5,080 bases of DNA from Anaerolineae bacterium (GCA_016213455.1 JACRAG010000272.1:1-5080); one strand, 5' to 3'. Positions 1-4,903 are shown, counted from the first letter of the stretch. Program-made: numbers and translations. The notes: generated by a model from the letters alone, not told the origin.

Positions 1-129
1 CCTTGTGTACAAGCCAGGGCTGGATTTGTATCATTCCCAGAGATGATAGACGAAATCGGACATATGGCAAACGCATCATGGAGATTTGTTCTATAACCAC
101 CTCGTGTTTACTCACCAAATCAGGGTTAT
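1..129. other. Left-edge non-coding stretch
   Basis: I see no supported gene here. The open frames that cross it run straight into the palindromic repeat on the right and have low-complexity, proline- and arginine-rich translations without a ribosome binding site. The only structure noted is a 12-base word, CGAAATCGGACA at 51-62, which recurs exactly at 444-455 just before the DUF1801 promoter, and AAACGCATC at 69-77, which recurs inverted at 430-438. The 3' end of an unrecognised gene cut by the window edge cannot be excluded. Confidence 0.5.
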
Positions 130-141
130 GCCCCCACCCTG

Positions 142-195
142 CCCTCCCCCGGCGTACAAGATTCCGAATCTCCCAGGTATTTCGCCGGGGGAGGG
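142..195. repeat. Left inverted-repeat unit (13-bp perfect arms)
   Basis: CCCTCCCCCGGCG at 142-154 is the exact reverse complement of 183-195, enclosing 28 bases. Inside the loop is a short second palindrome, AGATTC-C-GAATCT. The unit is the left half of the larger symmetrical element. Confidence 0.85.
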
Positions 196-205
196 AAAGA
201 AATCT

Positions 206-240
206 GCAAAAGTGAGGGGCTTCCAGCCCCTCACTTTTGC
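206..240. repeat. Perfect 16-bp hairpin with 3-base loop, flanked by 7-bp direct repeats
   Basis: Bases 206-221 (GCAAAAGTGAGGGGCT) are the exact reverse complement of 225-240, with loop TCC at 222-224. The hairpin is immediately bordered on both sides by the direct repeat GAAATCT (199-205 and 241-247), the layout expected of a target-site duplication around a small inserted element. It could also act as a bidirectional transcription terminator, although neither strand shows a T-run directly after the stem. With no gene ending nearby, a mobile-repeat reading is preferred. Confidence 0.85.
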
Positions 241-250
241 GAAATCTTCA

Positions 251-303
251 CCCCTCCCCGCTCACGACCTGAATATTCCGGGCCAGTTGCCAGCGGGGAG
301 GGG
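251..303. repeat. Right inverted-repeat unit (12-bp perfect arms)
   Basis: CCCCTCCCCGCT at 251-262 is the exact reverse complement of 292-303, enclosing 29 bases. Taken on the opposite strand, the unit aligns with the left unit at 142-195, including part of the loop, so the two are diverged inverted copies. Confidence 0.85.
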
Positions 304-314
304 CAGGGGTGGCG

Positions 315-464
315 ACAAGCTTCAAGTGGAACTGTGAGTTGCCACAATACGCTGGTACTACTCATGGGAGGGCGAAAACTCCCAAGATTGGTTATGTTTT
401 TTATCAAAAGTGGCAAATATCTGACATAAGATGCGTTTACCTGCGAAATCGGACAATATCGATC
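315..464. other. Non-coding stretch upstream of the DUF1801 promoter
   Basis: No gene is supported here. It is more AT-rich than its surroundings. It holds a small hairpin with 6-bp arms (TGGGAG at 365-370, CTCCCA at 379-384, 8-base loop); a T-run follows only about 11 bases later, so it is a weak terminator candidate at best. It also holds the second copy of CGAAATCGGACA (444-455), ending ten bases before the -35 box, where an activator or repressor site would be reasonable. Confidence 0.45.
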
Positions 465-493
465 TTGACCATGTAGAATTAATGTGCTACGAT
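465..493 (+). promoter_or_regulatory. Sigma-70-type promoter of the DUF1801 gene
   Basis: A -35 box TTGACC (465-470) is separated by exactly 17 bases from a -10 box TACGAT (488-493). The -10 is preceded by TG one base upstream (TGC at 485-487), an extended -10. Both boxes are close to consensus and spacing is optimal. Transcription should begin near position 500, leaving a leader of about 65 bases before the ATG at 565. No alternative promoter of similar quality is seen for this gene. Confidence 0.75.
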
Positions 494-498
494 GTCCT

Positions 499-522
499 TG
501 CCCGTACCGCGCGGTGCGGGCA
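499..522 (+). promoter_or_regulatory. 24-bp palindrome at the transcription start (operator or leader hairpin)
   Basis: TGCCCGTACCGC (499-510) and GCGGTGCGGGCA (511-522) are reverse complements except for one position pair (505/516). In RNA that pair would be a G-U wobble, so the leader could form a 10-bp hairpin with a GCGC loop right at its 5' end. In DNA it has the symmetry and location (about +1 to +23) of a repressor operator. It may instead stabilise the 5' end of the transcript. Which role applies cannot be decided from sequence. Confidence 0.55.
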
Positions 523-564
523 GAACCTGGTTTCAGTCCATTTCCATCCCAAAAGAGGATTTCG

Positions 565-1011
565 ATGAGCCCCAAAAAAGATGAACAGAAGACCGAGGGT
601 TTTACCGCCGAAGAACGCGCCGCGATGAAAGAACGCGCCCAGGAGTTGAAGGCCGCAGCGCGCATGGACAAGGACCGGGCTGCCGGCGAGGCTGCCGTGC
701 AAGCCAAGATCGCCGAGATGCCGGAGCCGGAACGCAGCATGGCAGCCCGCTTGCATGAGCTGATTACCACCCATGCGCCGGTCCTCTCACCCAAAACCTG
801 GTACGGCATGCCCGCTTATGCCCGCGAAGGCAAGGTGGTGTGCTTCTTCCAGAGCGCCACCAAGTTCAACTCACGCTACGCAACGCTGGGCTTCAGCGAC
901 GAGGCCCGGCTGGACGACGGCAATCTGTGGGCGACCTCCTTCGCACTGACCGCGTTGACCCCTGCCGAAGAGGCCCGGATCGCCGAGCTGGTGAAGAAAG
1001 CCGTGCGCTGA
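565..1011 (+). CDS. DUF1801 domain-containing protein
   Basis: This is a small soluble protein of 148 residues. The N-terminal third (residues 1-55) is highly charged and predicted helical, rich in Lys/Glu/Ala. The remainder fits the DUF1801 (YdhG/YdeI-like) fold: a helix ending in HELITTHAP, then the family signature [19 protein letters not shown], a strand region (SRYATLGF) and a C-terminal helix ([17 protein letters not shown]). The family is widespread in bacteria and its biochemical role is not established; no catalytic residues are claimed. The start at 565 is chosen because AAGAGGA lies 5 bases upstream and because the in-frame ATG at 484 lies upstream of the -10 box, so it would not be in the mRNA. 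The gene is monocistronic and converges on the gene ending at 1040, with 28 bases between the stops and no obvious terminator in that gap. Confidence 0.88.
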   Translation: MSPKKDEQKTEGFTAEERAAMKERAQELKAAARMDKDRAAGEAAVQAKIAEMPEPERSMAARLHELITTHAPVLSPKTWYGMPAYAREGKVVCFFQSATKFNSRYATLGFSDEARLDDGNLWATSFALTALTPAEEARIAELVKKAVR

Positions 1012-1039
1012 TCGATCATCCTTGACAGACAACGGCACC

Positions 1040-1465
1040 CTAACGGTTTTCCTCTCCTCCGCTGCGTGCGCGCAGTAGTCCTTGAATGCGCTGCAATTCC
1101 TTCTGGTTCGTTGCGATGATTGCGTCCAGAGACTGCGGGTCGTCGGCAAAAAGGAACAACGGTTCAACCCGCGCTTCGGGGTCATAAATCACTTTGATGC
1201 GCGCCCCCACCTGGTTGGCGTTGACATAAGCATTCCAGATCTTCCGGCTGGGAAAATGAATCGTTGAGGTTTTTTCGACGGTGTGCGCCAGTCCATCCTG
1301 CGTCGTGTACTGGAAGGTGATGGCAAAGCCATCCTCTGACTCCGCCCGGTCATAAATGGCCTGGCTGGTCAGTACAACCCCTTCGGCTTCCATCCCATGG
1401 CGCTGCAGGTACTGCAGCCGGGCCAACAGATTTTCATAGTACGCAATCACTTCCATCATGCTCAT
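1040..1465 (-). CDS. Soluble DUF3592-like protein
   Basis: This is a 141-residue protein with no membrane segment. An N-terminal helix (about residues 3-23) leads into a beta-rich core (about 26-104) and a C-terminal amphipathic helix (about 111-134). The core ends in VGARIKVIYDPEARVEPLF, which matches in pattern the VGSQVTVYYNPADPAESTL segment of the membrane DUF3592 protein encoded at 3009-3524; this pattern (VG..V.V.Y.P..P) is characteristic of DUF3592. The function of the family is unknown. The start at 1465 is preferred to the ATG at 1471 because the Shine-Dalgarno AAGGA (1472-1476) directly abuts the latter but lies 6 bases from the former. It is the last gene of a leftward operon, 24 bases after the stop of the preceding gene. 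Family assignment is moderately sure; the reading frame is very likely real. Confidence 0.8.
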   Translation of the reverse strand: MSMMEVIAYYENLLARLQYLQRHGMEAEGVVLTSQAIYDRAESEDGFAITFQYTTQDGLAHTVEKTSTIHFPSRKIWNAYVNANQVGARIKVIYDPEARVEPLFLFADDPQSLDAIIATNQKELQRIQGLLRARSGGEENR

Positions 1466-1471
1466 CGTCAT

Positions 1472-1476
1472 TCCTT
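1472..1476 (-). promoter_or_regulatory. Ribosome binding site that fixes the start at 1465
   Basis: AAGGA on the minus strand touches the first possible ATG (1471) with no spacer, but lies 6 bases from the next in-frame ATG (1465). The second is therefore the likely initiation codon, shortening the protein by two residues. Confidence 0.65.
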
Positions 1477-1489
1477 CGTTGCGGTTGCT

Positions 1490-1960
1490 TCAGGCGGCGT
1501 GTTCGCGCCGCCACGCGGCGACCAGCGGATCCTGCTTCCAACGTGCGTCGTAGTGGTCGCCGGCTGCGAGGAGATGCCGGGTGGCTTCGGGCAGGCGTGC
1601 CCAGATGTGCGCCGGGATATGCGGATCGGCTTTCACCTTTCGCCTTCGACCCTGGCGCAGATCAGACAAAAACAACCAGAAGACAAACAAAGGCTGCTCT
1701 CCGCCGCCATGGATGAAATCCATCCAGCCTTCCGCGACCACCGCGCCACCCGGGTCAACAACCGCGACGGAAGACAGCTCTTCCAGGTTGCCGTCCAGAG
1801 CGTGCGTGCAGTGCCCTTCCGGACATGCCTCCGACCAATCGATGCGCAGTCCGGCAGGGTCAATGTCGTAGGGGGGCAAATCCTGAAGCAATTGCGCCTC
1901 CACTTCTTGCTGAAGCTGAGGCCCCATGGCTGCGGTTGAGGGGAGATGATCCAGGCTCAT
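1490..1960 (-). CDS. Hypothetical protein, 156 residues, family not recognised
   Basis: I do not recognise this protein. It is soluble and acidic in its first half, with a helical N-terminus (about residues 12-28). A central stretch holds a small Cys/His cluster (C46, H50, C51). Next comes a beta-like segment (SSVAVVDPGGAVVAEGWMDF, 63-82), a short hydrophobic aromatic strand or helix (PLFVFWLFL, 90-98) and a basic patch (RQGRRRKVK, 102-110). The C-terminal third is helical and tryptophan-bearing (W120, W141, W150). One hydrophobic stretch of about nine residues is too short for a membrane span. AAAGGA lies 7 bases upstream of the ATG, supporting the start. It is 25 bases downstream of the kinase-like gene and 24 bases upstream of the soluble DUF3592-like gene, so co-transcription is very likely. 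Cys/His spacing is suggestive but not enough to claim metal binding. Confidence 0.75.
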   Translation of the reverse strand: MSLDHLPSTAAMGPQLQQEVEAQLLQDLPPYDIDPAGLRIDWSEACPEGHCTHALDGNLEELSSVAVVDPGGAVVAEGWMDFIHGGGEQPLFVFWLFLSDLRQGRRRKVKADPHIPAHIWARLPEATRHLLAAGDHYDARWKQDPLVAAWRREHAA

Positions 1961-1985
1961 GCGGGGTTCCTTTCAACGGGTACGT

Positions 1986-2945
1986 TCATGCCTTGCGAAA
2001 AAGCTGGTCGTTATATTCCCACTCGTAGTTGCCGTGGACGCGGAACTGCATTCCATGCTCGGCGTGCTCGAACACCAACTGCACCGGAAACGAGATGAAC
2101 TCAAACACATTCTCCGCCGTGCAGCGCATGGGCATGTACGGCCAAAACAGGGTGGAGTAGAGGCATTGTTGAGTCTCGTCATACCGGATGACCCATTCAT
2201 CCTGCGCCGCCCCATCCACCCAGCGATAGGTTCCGGCATACTGCGCCAGGTCACACGGGTATGGATGGATGACCTGATAGGTTGAGCCCATGAAAGCCAG
2301 GATCTCACCCACGTACTGCTCCCACTGCTCTTCGCTCGTATCGATCTTGATCTTCTGGCAGGGCAGCCGGTCAAAAATGGCCATCATCTGGCTTTGCTCA
2401 AAGGCAATTGCGTCGAACATGCTGTTTTCGTCGACATAGGTATGATCTTTGAAATACACATGCAGGTCGTCGCGTTTCAACATCAGGTCGCGCCACCACT
2501 GGCCCCGCGCGACGAATGCCTTCTCCAGGCTTTTGCGCAGATCGGGGCGATGGAGGAATACGAGGATGGGATTGAGCTCCTGAATGACCTCCATCACCTG
2601 CAGGTAATACGCGAGGATCTCCTGATCATCCCACAGGCTGTGAATAAAATAGCGGTCATAGGCGTGCAGCAAACAACCCTCGGTCACGCAGATTTTTCCG
2701 GATAAGCGGATCGAATCCCGAAAGTCCGCCCATTTCTTCAGCATTCCGGCGCGGTTTCGCTGCATGCCTTCGGCGGTATCCAGCGCCCCAAAGCTGAATT
2801 CTTCATGCCGGATGGGGTGGGCTTCACACTCCTCATGCAGCCAATAGGCCGGCTGGCGCAGGTTGACCTGCCGGTAAACGCTGTTCGAAATACTGGATTT
2901 TCCAACCGACGAGTGCCCGTCAACGATGATCAGTCTGGAATTCAT
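1986..2945 (-). CDS. P-loop NTPase (nucleotide/small-molecule kinase-like) with C-terminal beta-rich domain
   Basis: The protein has 319 residues and two parts. Residues 1 to about 215 are a P-loop NTPase of the kinase type. A beta-strand (RLIIVDG) leads into Walker A GHSSVGKSS (10-18). A second strand ends in an acidic residue (ICVTEG, 85-90, E89 as Walker-B-like). A third strand ILVFLHRPD (127-135) is followed by an arginine-bearing, lid-like segment (RGQWWRDLMLKR, 147-158). This order recalls thymidylate-kinase and AAA_33-type small-molecule kinases, but the phosphate acceptor cannot be named. Residues 231-319 (from LAQYAGTYRWVDG) have the alternating pattern of a lipocalin-like/DUF3471-like beta barrel, which is unusual on a kinase. 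GGGAG sits 7 bases before the ATG. It heads the tight three-gene run 2945-1040, 63 bases after the upstream DUF3592 gene. Confidence 0.85.
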   Translation of the reverse strand: MNSRLIIVDGHSSVGKSSISNSVYRQVNLRQPAYWLHEECEAHPIRHEEFSFGALDTAEGMQRNRAGMLKKWADFRDSIRLSGKICVTEGCLLHAYDRYFIHSLWDDQEILAYYLQVMEVIQELNPILVFLHRPDLRKSLEKAFVARGQWWRDLMLKRDDLHVYFKDHTYVDENSMFDAIAFEQSQMMAIFDRLPCQKIKIDTSEEQWEQYVGEILAFMGSTYQVIHPYPCDLAQYAGTYRWVDGAAQDEWVIRYDETQQCLYSTLFWPYMPMRCTAENVFEFISFPVQLVFEHAEHGMQFRVHGNYEWEYNDQLFRKA

Positions 2946-2982
2946 GGCAGTTCTCCCATAATTGTGGTGTCATTGTGCCGGT

Positions 2983-3007
2983 CCGGCGCGGGTCACAGCC
3001 GGCGCGG
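2983..3007. repeat. 9-bp direct repeat in the gap before the kinase-like gene
   Basis: CCGGCGCGG occurs at 2983-2991 and again at 2999-3007 (16-base period), inside the 63-base gap between two leftward genes. It could be a protein-binding site, but in GC-rich DNA a short repeat of this composition may be chance. Confidence 0.4.
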
Positions 3008-3008
3008 T

Positions 3009-3524
3009 TCATAGCCGAATGGGCGGCATTGACAGGATCACGCCGGCGATGATGAACGTGACCACCAGCGCGATGAGCGCCGTCGCCCACAACAGCCACG
3101 TTCCCCGGCTGACGCGCGGGTCCAGGGTGGACTCGGCGGGGTCAGCCGGATTATAGTAAACCGTGACCTGGCTGCCTACCGGGTAGCGCGCGGCTTCCTG
3201 CTGCGCGTCGCCGGCTTCGGAGGAGAGCACGGCAGGCCCCATGTGCAGGCGCTGGCCCTGGTAAGACACGTCATTCACCCAATAACCATATTGAACGTGC
3301 GGCGCGTAGCGCGTCGCCATGCGGTAGCGGCGGATCGAAGTGCTGCGCCGCACGCGCACGCTCGTTTCACGGACGCCCGCCGTCAAAACCTGCCCCGGTG
3401 TTTGGGGCCAGCGCCGGGCAGTCCGGGCCTGGGTATGACTCTCCCAGGCCTGGCTGGCAAGCAGGAAGACGACCACGCCCATCGGCAGTATCAGTGCGGG
3501 AAAGAGGAGGAGGCGAAGGTCCAT
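3009..3524 (-). CDS. DUF3592 family membrane protein
   Basis: This is a 171-residue protein with the usual DUF3592 layout: an N-terminal membrane helix (about residues 4-24), a 110-residue extramembrane beta-rich domain, and a second membrane helix (about 142-165). The soluble domain begins with the typical WPQTPGQV (39-46), continues through HVQYGYWVNDVSYQGQRL and closes with YPVGSQVTVYYNPADPAEST (114-132), the most conserved part of the family. Function is unknown; such proteins are predicted to sit in the cytoplasmic membrane. The start at 3524 is chosen because GGAG (3534-3537) lies 9 bases upstream and the hydrophobic helix starts at once; the 44 extra residues of the longest open frame are proline/arginine-rich and reach back over the end of the preceding gene. 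It lies 67 bases after the six-helix membrane protein gene and 63 bases before the kinase-like gene. Confidence 0.87.
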   Translation of the reverse strand: MDLRLLLFPALILPMGVVVFLLASQAWESHTQARTARRWPQTPGQVLTAGVRETSVRVRRSTSIRRYRMATRYAPHVQYGYWVNDVSYQGQRLHMGPAVLSSEAGDAQQEAARYPVGSQVTVYYNPADPAESTLDPRVSRGTWLLWATALIALVVTFIIAGVILSMPPIRL

Positions 3525-3591
3525 GGGGCTGTACTCCGCAGGCGTTGGTGAGTGAAGGAAAAACTTCCCGTCCGGGGTGCGCTGGGCGGCG

Positions 3592-4212
3592 TCAGCCCGC
3601 CGGGATGGGCTGAGGCGCGCCGGACCGCCATAACAGGATACCCTGTACGACGCCAAGAATCACTCCCAGGAGGATCGCCAGCCCTTCGAGTTCTGCAAAC
3701 CGGTAAACGAACCAGGCGGAGGCGCCCGCCAGAACATAAAGTCCGCTGAGCAGGCGGGGAAGCCGGTTGGATGTCCAGTTGGCTGAACCAAGCAGGACAA
3801 ACACCCAGCCCAGGAAGTGAAACCCGACGGCGTTAACCCCACTCACCAGAGTGGTCCAGACGATCAGCACCGTAGCCGAGTCCTCCAGGTTCAGGTCCGG
3901 GTGGGCCAGGTGATATTGGCGATTGGAAGCGCGGATGAATGCCACAGCTGCCATGCCGGCAGCTGCCAGCACCGCTGCAATCAGCGCCAGGTCCATGCGG
4001 CGCGGTGCGCTGCCTCTACCCTGCTCACGGAGCACATAGGTCATGATGACTATACTGGCTGAGAGGATTGGACCGCAAAGAAAATCTGCCAGGTCATACG
4101 CCAGTATGCCCAGGGGACTTTGCAAATTTCCGGTCAGATAAATTAGCGGCGCGATGATCAAGGACCCCGATAGCAGGAAAGAGGCAAGCCCGCCCCATTT
4201 GTTAATGGTCAT
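3592..4212 (-). CDS. Six-helix integral membrane protein, function unknown
   Basis: The protein has 206 residues, almost all membrane-embedded. Hydrophobic spans lie at about residues 8-28, 41-61, 73-93, 114-141 (long), 152-171 and 174-194, joined by short loops. The largest polar loop is about 94-112 (RASNRQYHLAHPDLNLEDS). Acidic residues in or beside spans (D40, D43, E174, E176) are the only polar features of note. I do not recognise a named family; it looks like one of the small uncharacterised bacterial integral membrane proteins rather than a transporter with known motifs. The start at 4212 is fixed by a strong GGAGGA (4218-4223) 5 bases upstream; an ATG at 4251 is in frame but has no such site and lies inside the inverted repeat. 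The gene is probably first in its transcript, downstream of the terminator-like hairpin and structured leader. Confidence 0.85.
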   Translation of the reverse strand: MTINKWGGLASFLLSGSLIIAPLIYLTGNLQSPLGILAYDLADFLCGPILSASIVIMTYVLREQGRGSAPRRMDLALIAAVLAAAGMAAVAFIRASNRQYHLAHPDLNLEDSATVLIVWTTLVSGVNAVGFHFLGWVFVLLGSANWTSNRLPRLLSGLYVLAGASAWFVYRFAELEGLAILLGVILGVVQGILLWRSGAPQPIPAG

Positions 4213-4217
4213 GGTAT

Positions 4218-4223
4218 TCCTCC
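4218..4223 (-). promoter_or_regulatory. Strong ribosome binding site for the membrane protein
   Basis: GGAGGA on the minus strand, 5 bases before the ATG at 4212, is the best Shine-Dalgarno match in the window. It excludes the upstream in-frame ATG at 4251 as the main start. Confidence 0.8.
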
Positions 4224-4241
4224 AGAAGAAAAACATTAAGG

Positions 4242-4343
4242 ATCGATCCAAAAATTATTCCCCCGACCCCAGAGACGGAGATAAATAGGAACGATCTCCA
4301 AACTTATGAGGGGATGAACCAGGTTGTTAATTTTCGGATCGAT
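4242..4343. repeat. 102-bp nested inverted repeat in the leader of the membrane protein gene
   Basis: The outer arms ATCGATCCAAAAATTA (4242-4257) and TAATTTTCGGATCGAT (4328-4343) match as inverted repeats at 15 of 16 positions; on the minus-strand RNA the odd pair is a G-U wobble. Inside are TCCCC/GGGGA (4259-4263 with 4310-4314) and GGAGAT/ATCTCC (4277-4282 with 4294-4299, 11-base loop), plus a small AAC-CAG-GTT hairpin near 4317-4325. Together they can fold as one branched structure. It ends 19 bases before the ribosome binding site of the membrane protein gene and abuts the T-run of the deaminase terminator. It is either a small MITE-like insertion or a structured 5' leader. I recognise no known riboswitch in it. 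Confidence 0.65.
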
Positions 4344-4344
4344 T

Positions 4345-4379
4345 AAAAAAGCAGGCCTGGCGGTTGGACTCAGCCCTGC
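4345..4379 (-). terminator. Probable Rho-independent terminator of the deaminase gene
   Basis: Read leftwards, GCAGG (complement of 4375-4379) pairs with CCTGC (complement of 4351-4355). After one G-G mismatch, CTG pairs with CAG, leaving an 11-base loop. Six consecutive U residues follow directly (complement of 4345-4350). It lies 49 bases past the deaminase stop. The stem is only moderately stable, so read-through is possible. Confidence 0.65.
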
Positions 4380-4428
4380 AGTTATTGCAGAGTAATGTGC
4401 CTGAACAATTTGCTCGCCGCCGTGTGCA

Positions 4429-4836
4429 CTATGGTGTACTCCATACTTCATCGTAGGGATGGGGAAGAAGGTCTTTCAACTTCACCGAACTATTTTCTCC
4501 CAGTACAACTTCCGTGTTTCGATAATTGGCGCTATCAATCTGGTACATGAACTCCCTGCACCTGCCGCACGGAGGGAGCACCACACCCTCTCCCCAAATT
4601 GCGACGATCTTGGCGATGGCACTCTCACCCGCAGTGATCATTGCCGCAATGGCGCTGTGCTCTGCACAAAAGCCGATTCCACTGCCGATGTCGATGCAAA
4701 CGCCCAAATAAATTTGACCAGATGCGCTGACGAGGGCGCAGGCAACATCGCCGGCGGAGTTGTCATTGGCCAGTTTTCTGGGGTGAAGCACCGATTTTGC
4801 TTTTTCAATCAGCTCAAGATGGGTGAGTTCTTTCAT
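4429..4836 (-). CDS. Cytidine/blasticidin-S deaminase-like zinc deaminase
   Basis: This is a 135-residue member of the small, typically tetrameric cytidine deaminase fold, closest in layout to blasticidin-S deaminase (about 130 residues). The zinc and catalytic signature is complete: FCAEHSA supplies Cys57 and the proton-shuttling Glu59, and PPCGRCREFM supplies Cys90 and Cys93. The N-terminal helix (residues 5-17) and the strand pair VACALVSASGQIYLGVCI (31-48) fit the family. Hydrolytic deamination of a cytosine-type nucleoside is the expected reaction in the cytosol. In true cytidine deaminases the ribose is held by an Asn-x-Glu motif after this strand pair; here the place is taken by Cys47-Ile-Asp49, so ordinary cytidine may not be the substrate. 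The start at 4836 has only a close AAGGA (2 bases away) but no alternative in-frame start exists nearby. It follows the methyltransferase by 89 bases and may share its transcript. Confidence 0.9.
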   Translation of the reverse strand: MKELTHLELIEKAKSVLHPRKLANDNSAGDVACALVSASGQIYLGVCIDIGSGIGFCAEHSAIAAMITAGESAIAKIVAIWGEGVVLPPCGRCREFMYQIDSANYRNTEVVLGENSSVKLKDLLPHPYDEVWSTP

Positions 4837-4903
4837 TGTCCTTAATGGTTCCTTTCGCGATTTTCTCGCTGGCCTGACCGCGGGTTGAAATGCAGCGCTG
4901 TCC

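Larger units (their letters stand above)
130..314. repeat. Composite imperfect palindromic repeat element
   Basis: The stretch is symmetrical about position 222-223. A perfect 35-base hairpin (206-240) sits at the centre. Each side carries its own inverted repeat: 142-154 pairs perfectly with 183-195 (13 bp), and 251-262 pairs perfectly with 292-303 (12 bp). The two side units are also inverted copies of each other, both with C-tract/G-tract arms and a similar loop (CCGAATCTCCCAGGT on the left; CCGGAATATTCAGGT on the complement of the right). The outer ends (130-144 and 300-314) are inverted versions of a CCACCC-TGCCC motif. No transposase is present. It is best described as a MITE-like or REP-like intergenic repeat. 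C-rich palindromes of this kind are frequent between genes of Chloroflexi and some other GC-rich bacteria. Copy number in the genome cannot be judged from this window. Confidence 0.75.

Noticed and set aside
130..314. CRISPR-like array
   Set aside because: The repeats are inverted, not regularly spaced direct repeats with unique spacers, and there are no cas genes.
86..337. 83-residue + strand open frame over the palindromic element
   Set aside because: Its composition (runs of Pro, Gly, Arg) follows directly from the C/G-tract repeats; there is no ribosome binding site.
365..401. Hairpin plus T-run as a terminator
   Set aside because: The 6-bp stem is separated from the T-run by about 11 bases and no gene ends nearby.
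484..564. Upstream extension of the DUF1801 protein to the ATG at 484
   Set aside because: This ATG lies upstream of the -10 box (488-493) and has no Shine-Dalgarno sequence; the ATG at 565 has one and begins the conserved part.
231..809. 192-residue open frame on the minus strand
   Set aside because: It lies antisense to the well-supported DUF1801 gene and its promoter, ends inside the central hairpin, and its translation shows no family features.
1012..1039. Terminator between the convergent genes ending at 1011 and 1040
   Set aside because: The 28-base gap shows no stem followed by a T-run on either strand.
1397..1939. 180-residue + strand open frame
   Set aside because: It is antisense across two operon genes, has no ribosome binding site support, and its codon pattern mirrors the minus-strand genes.
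4236..4451. 71-residue minus-strand open frame between the deaminase and the membrane protein
   Set aside because: It overlaps the deaminase end, the terminator and the full inverted repeat, and has no ribosome binding site or recognisable sequence pattern.
4459..4845. 128-residue + strand open frame
   Set aside because: Shadow of the deaminase gene, whose opposite-strand translation has the full catalytic signature.
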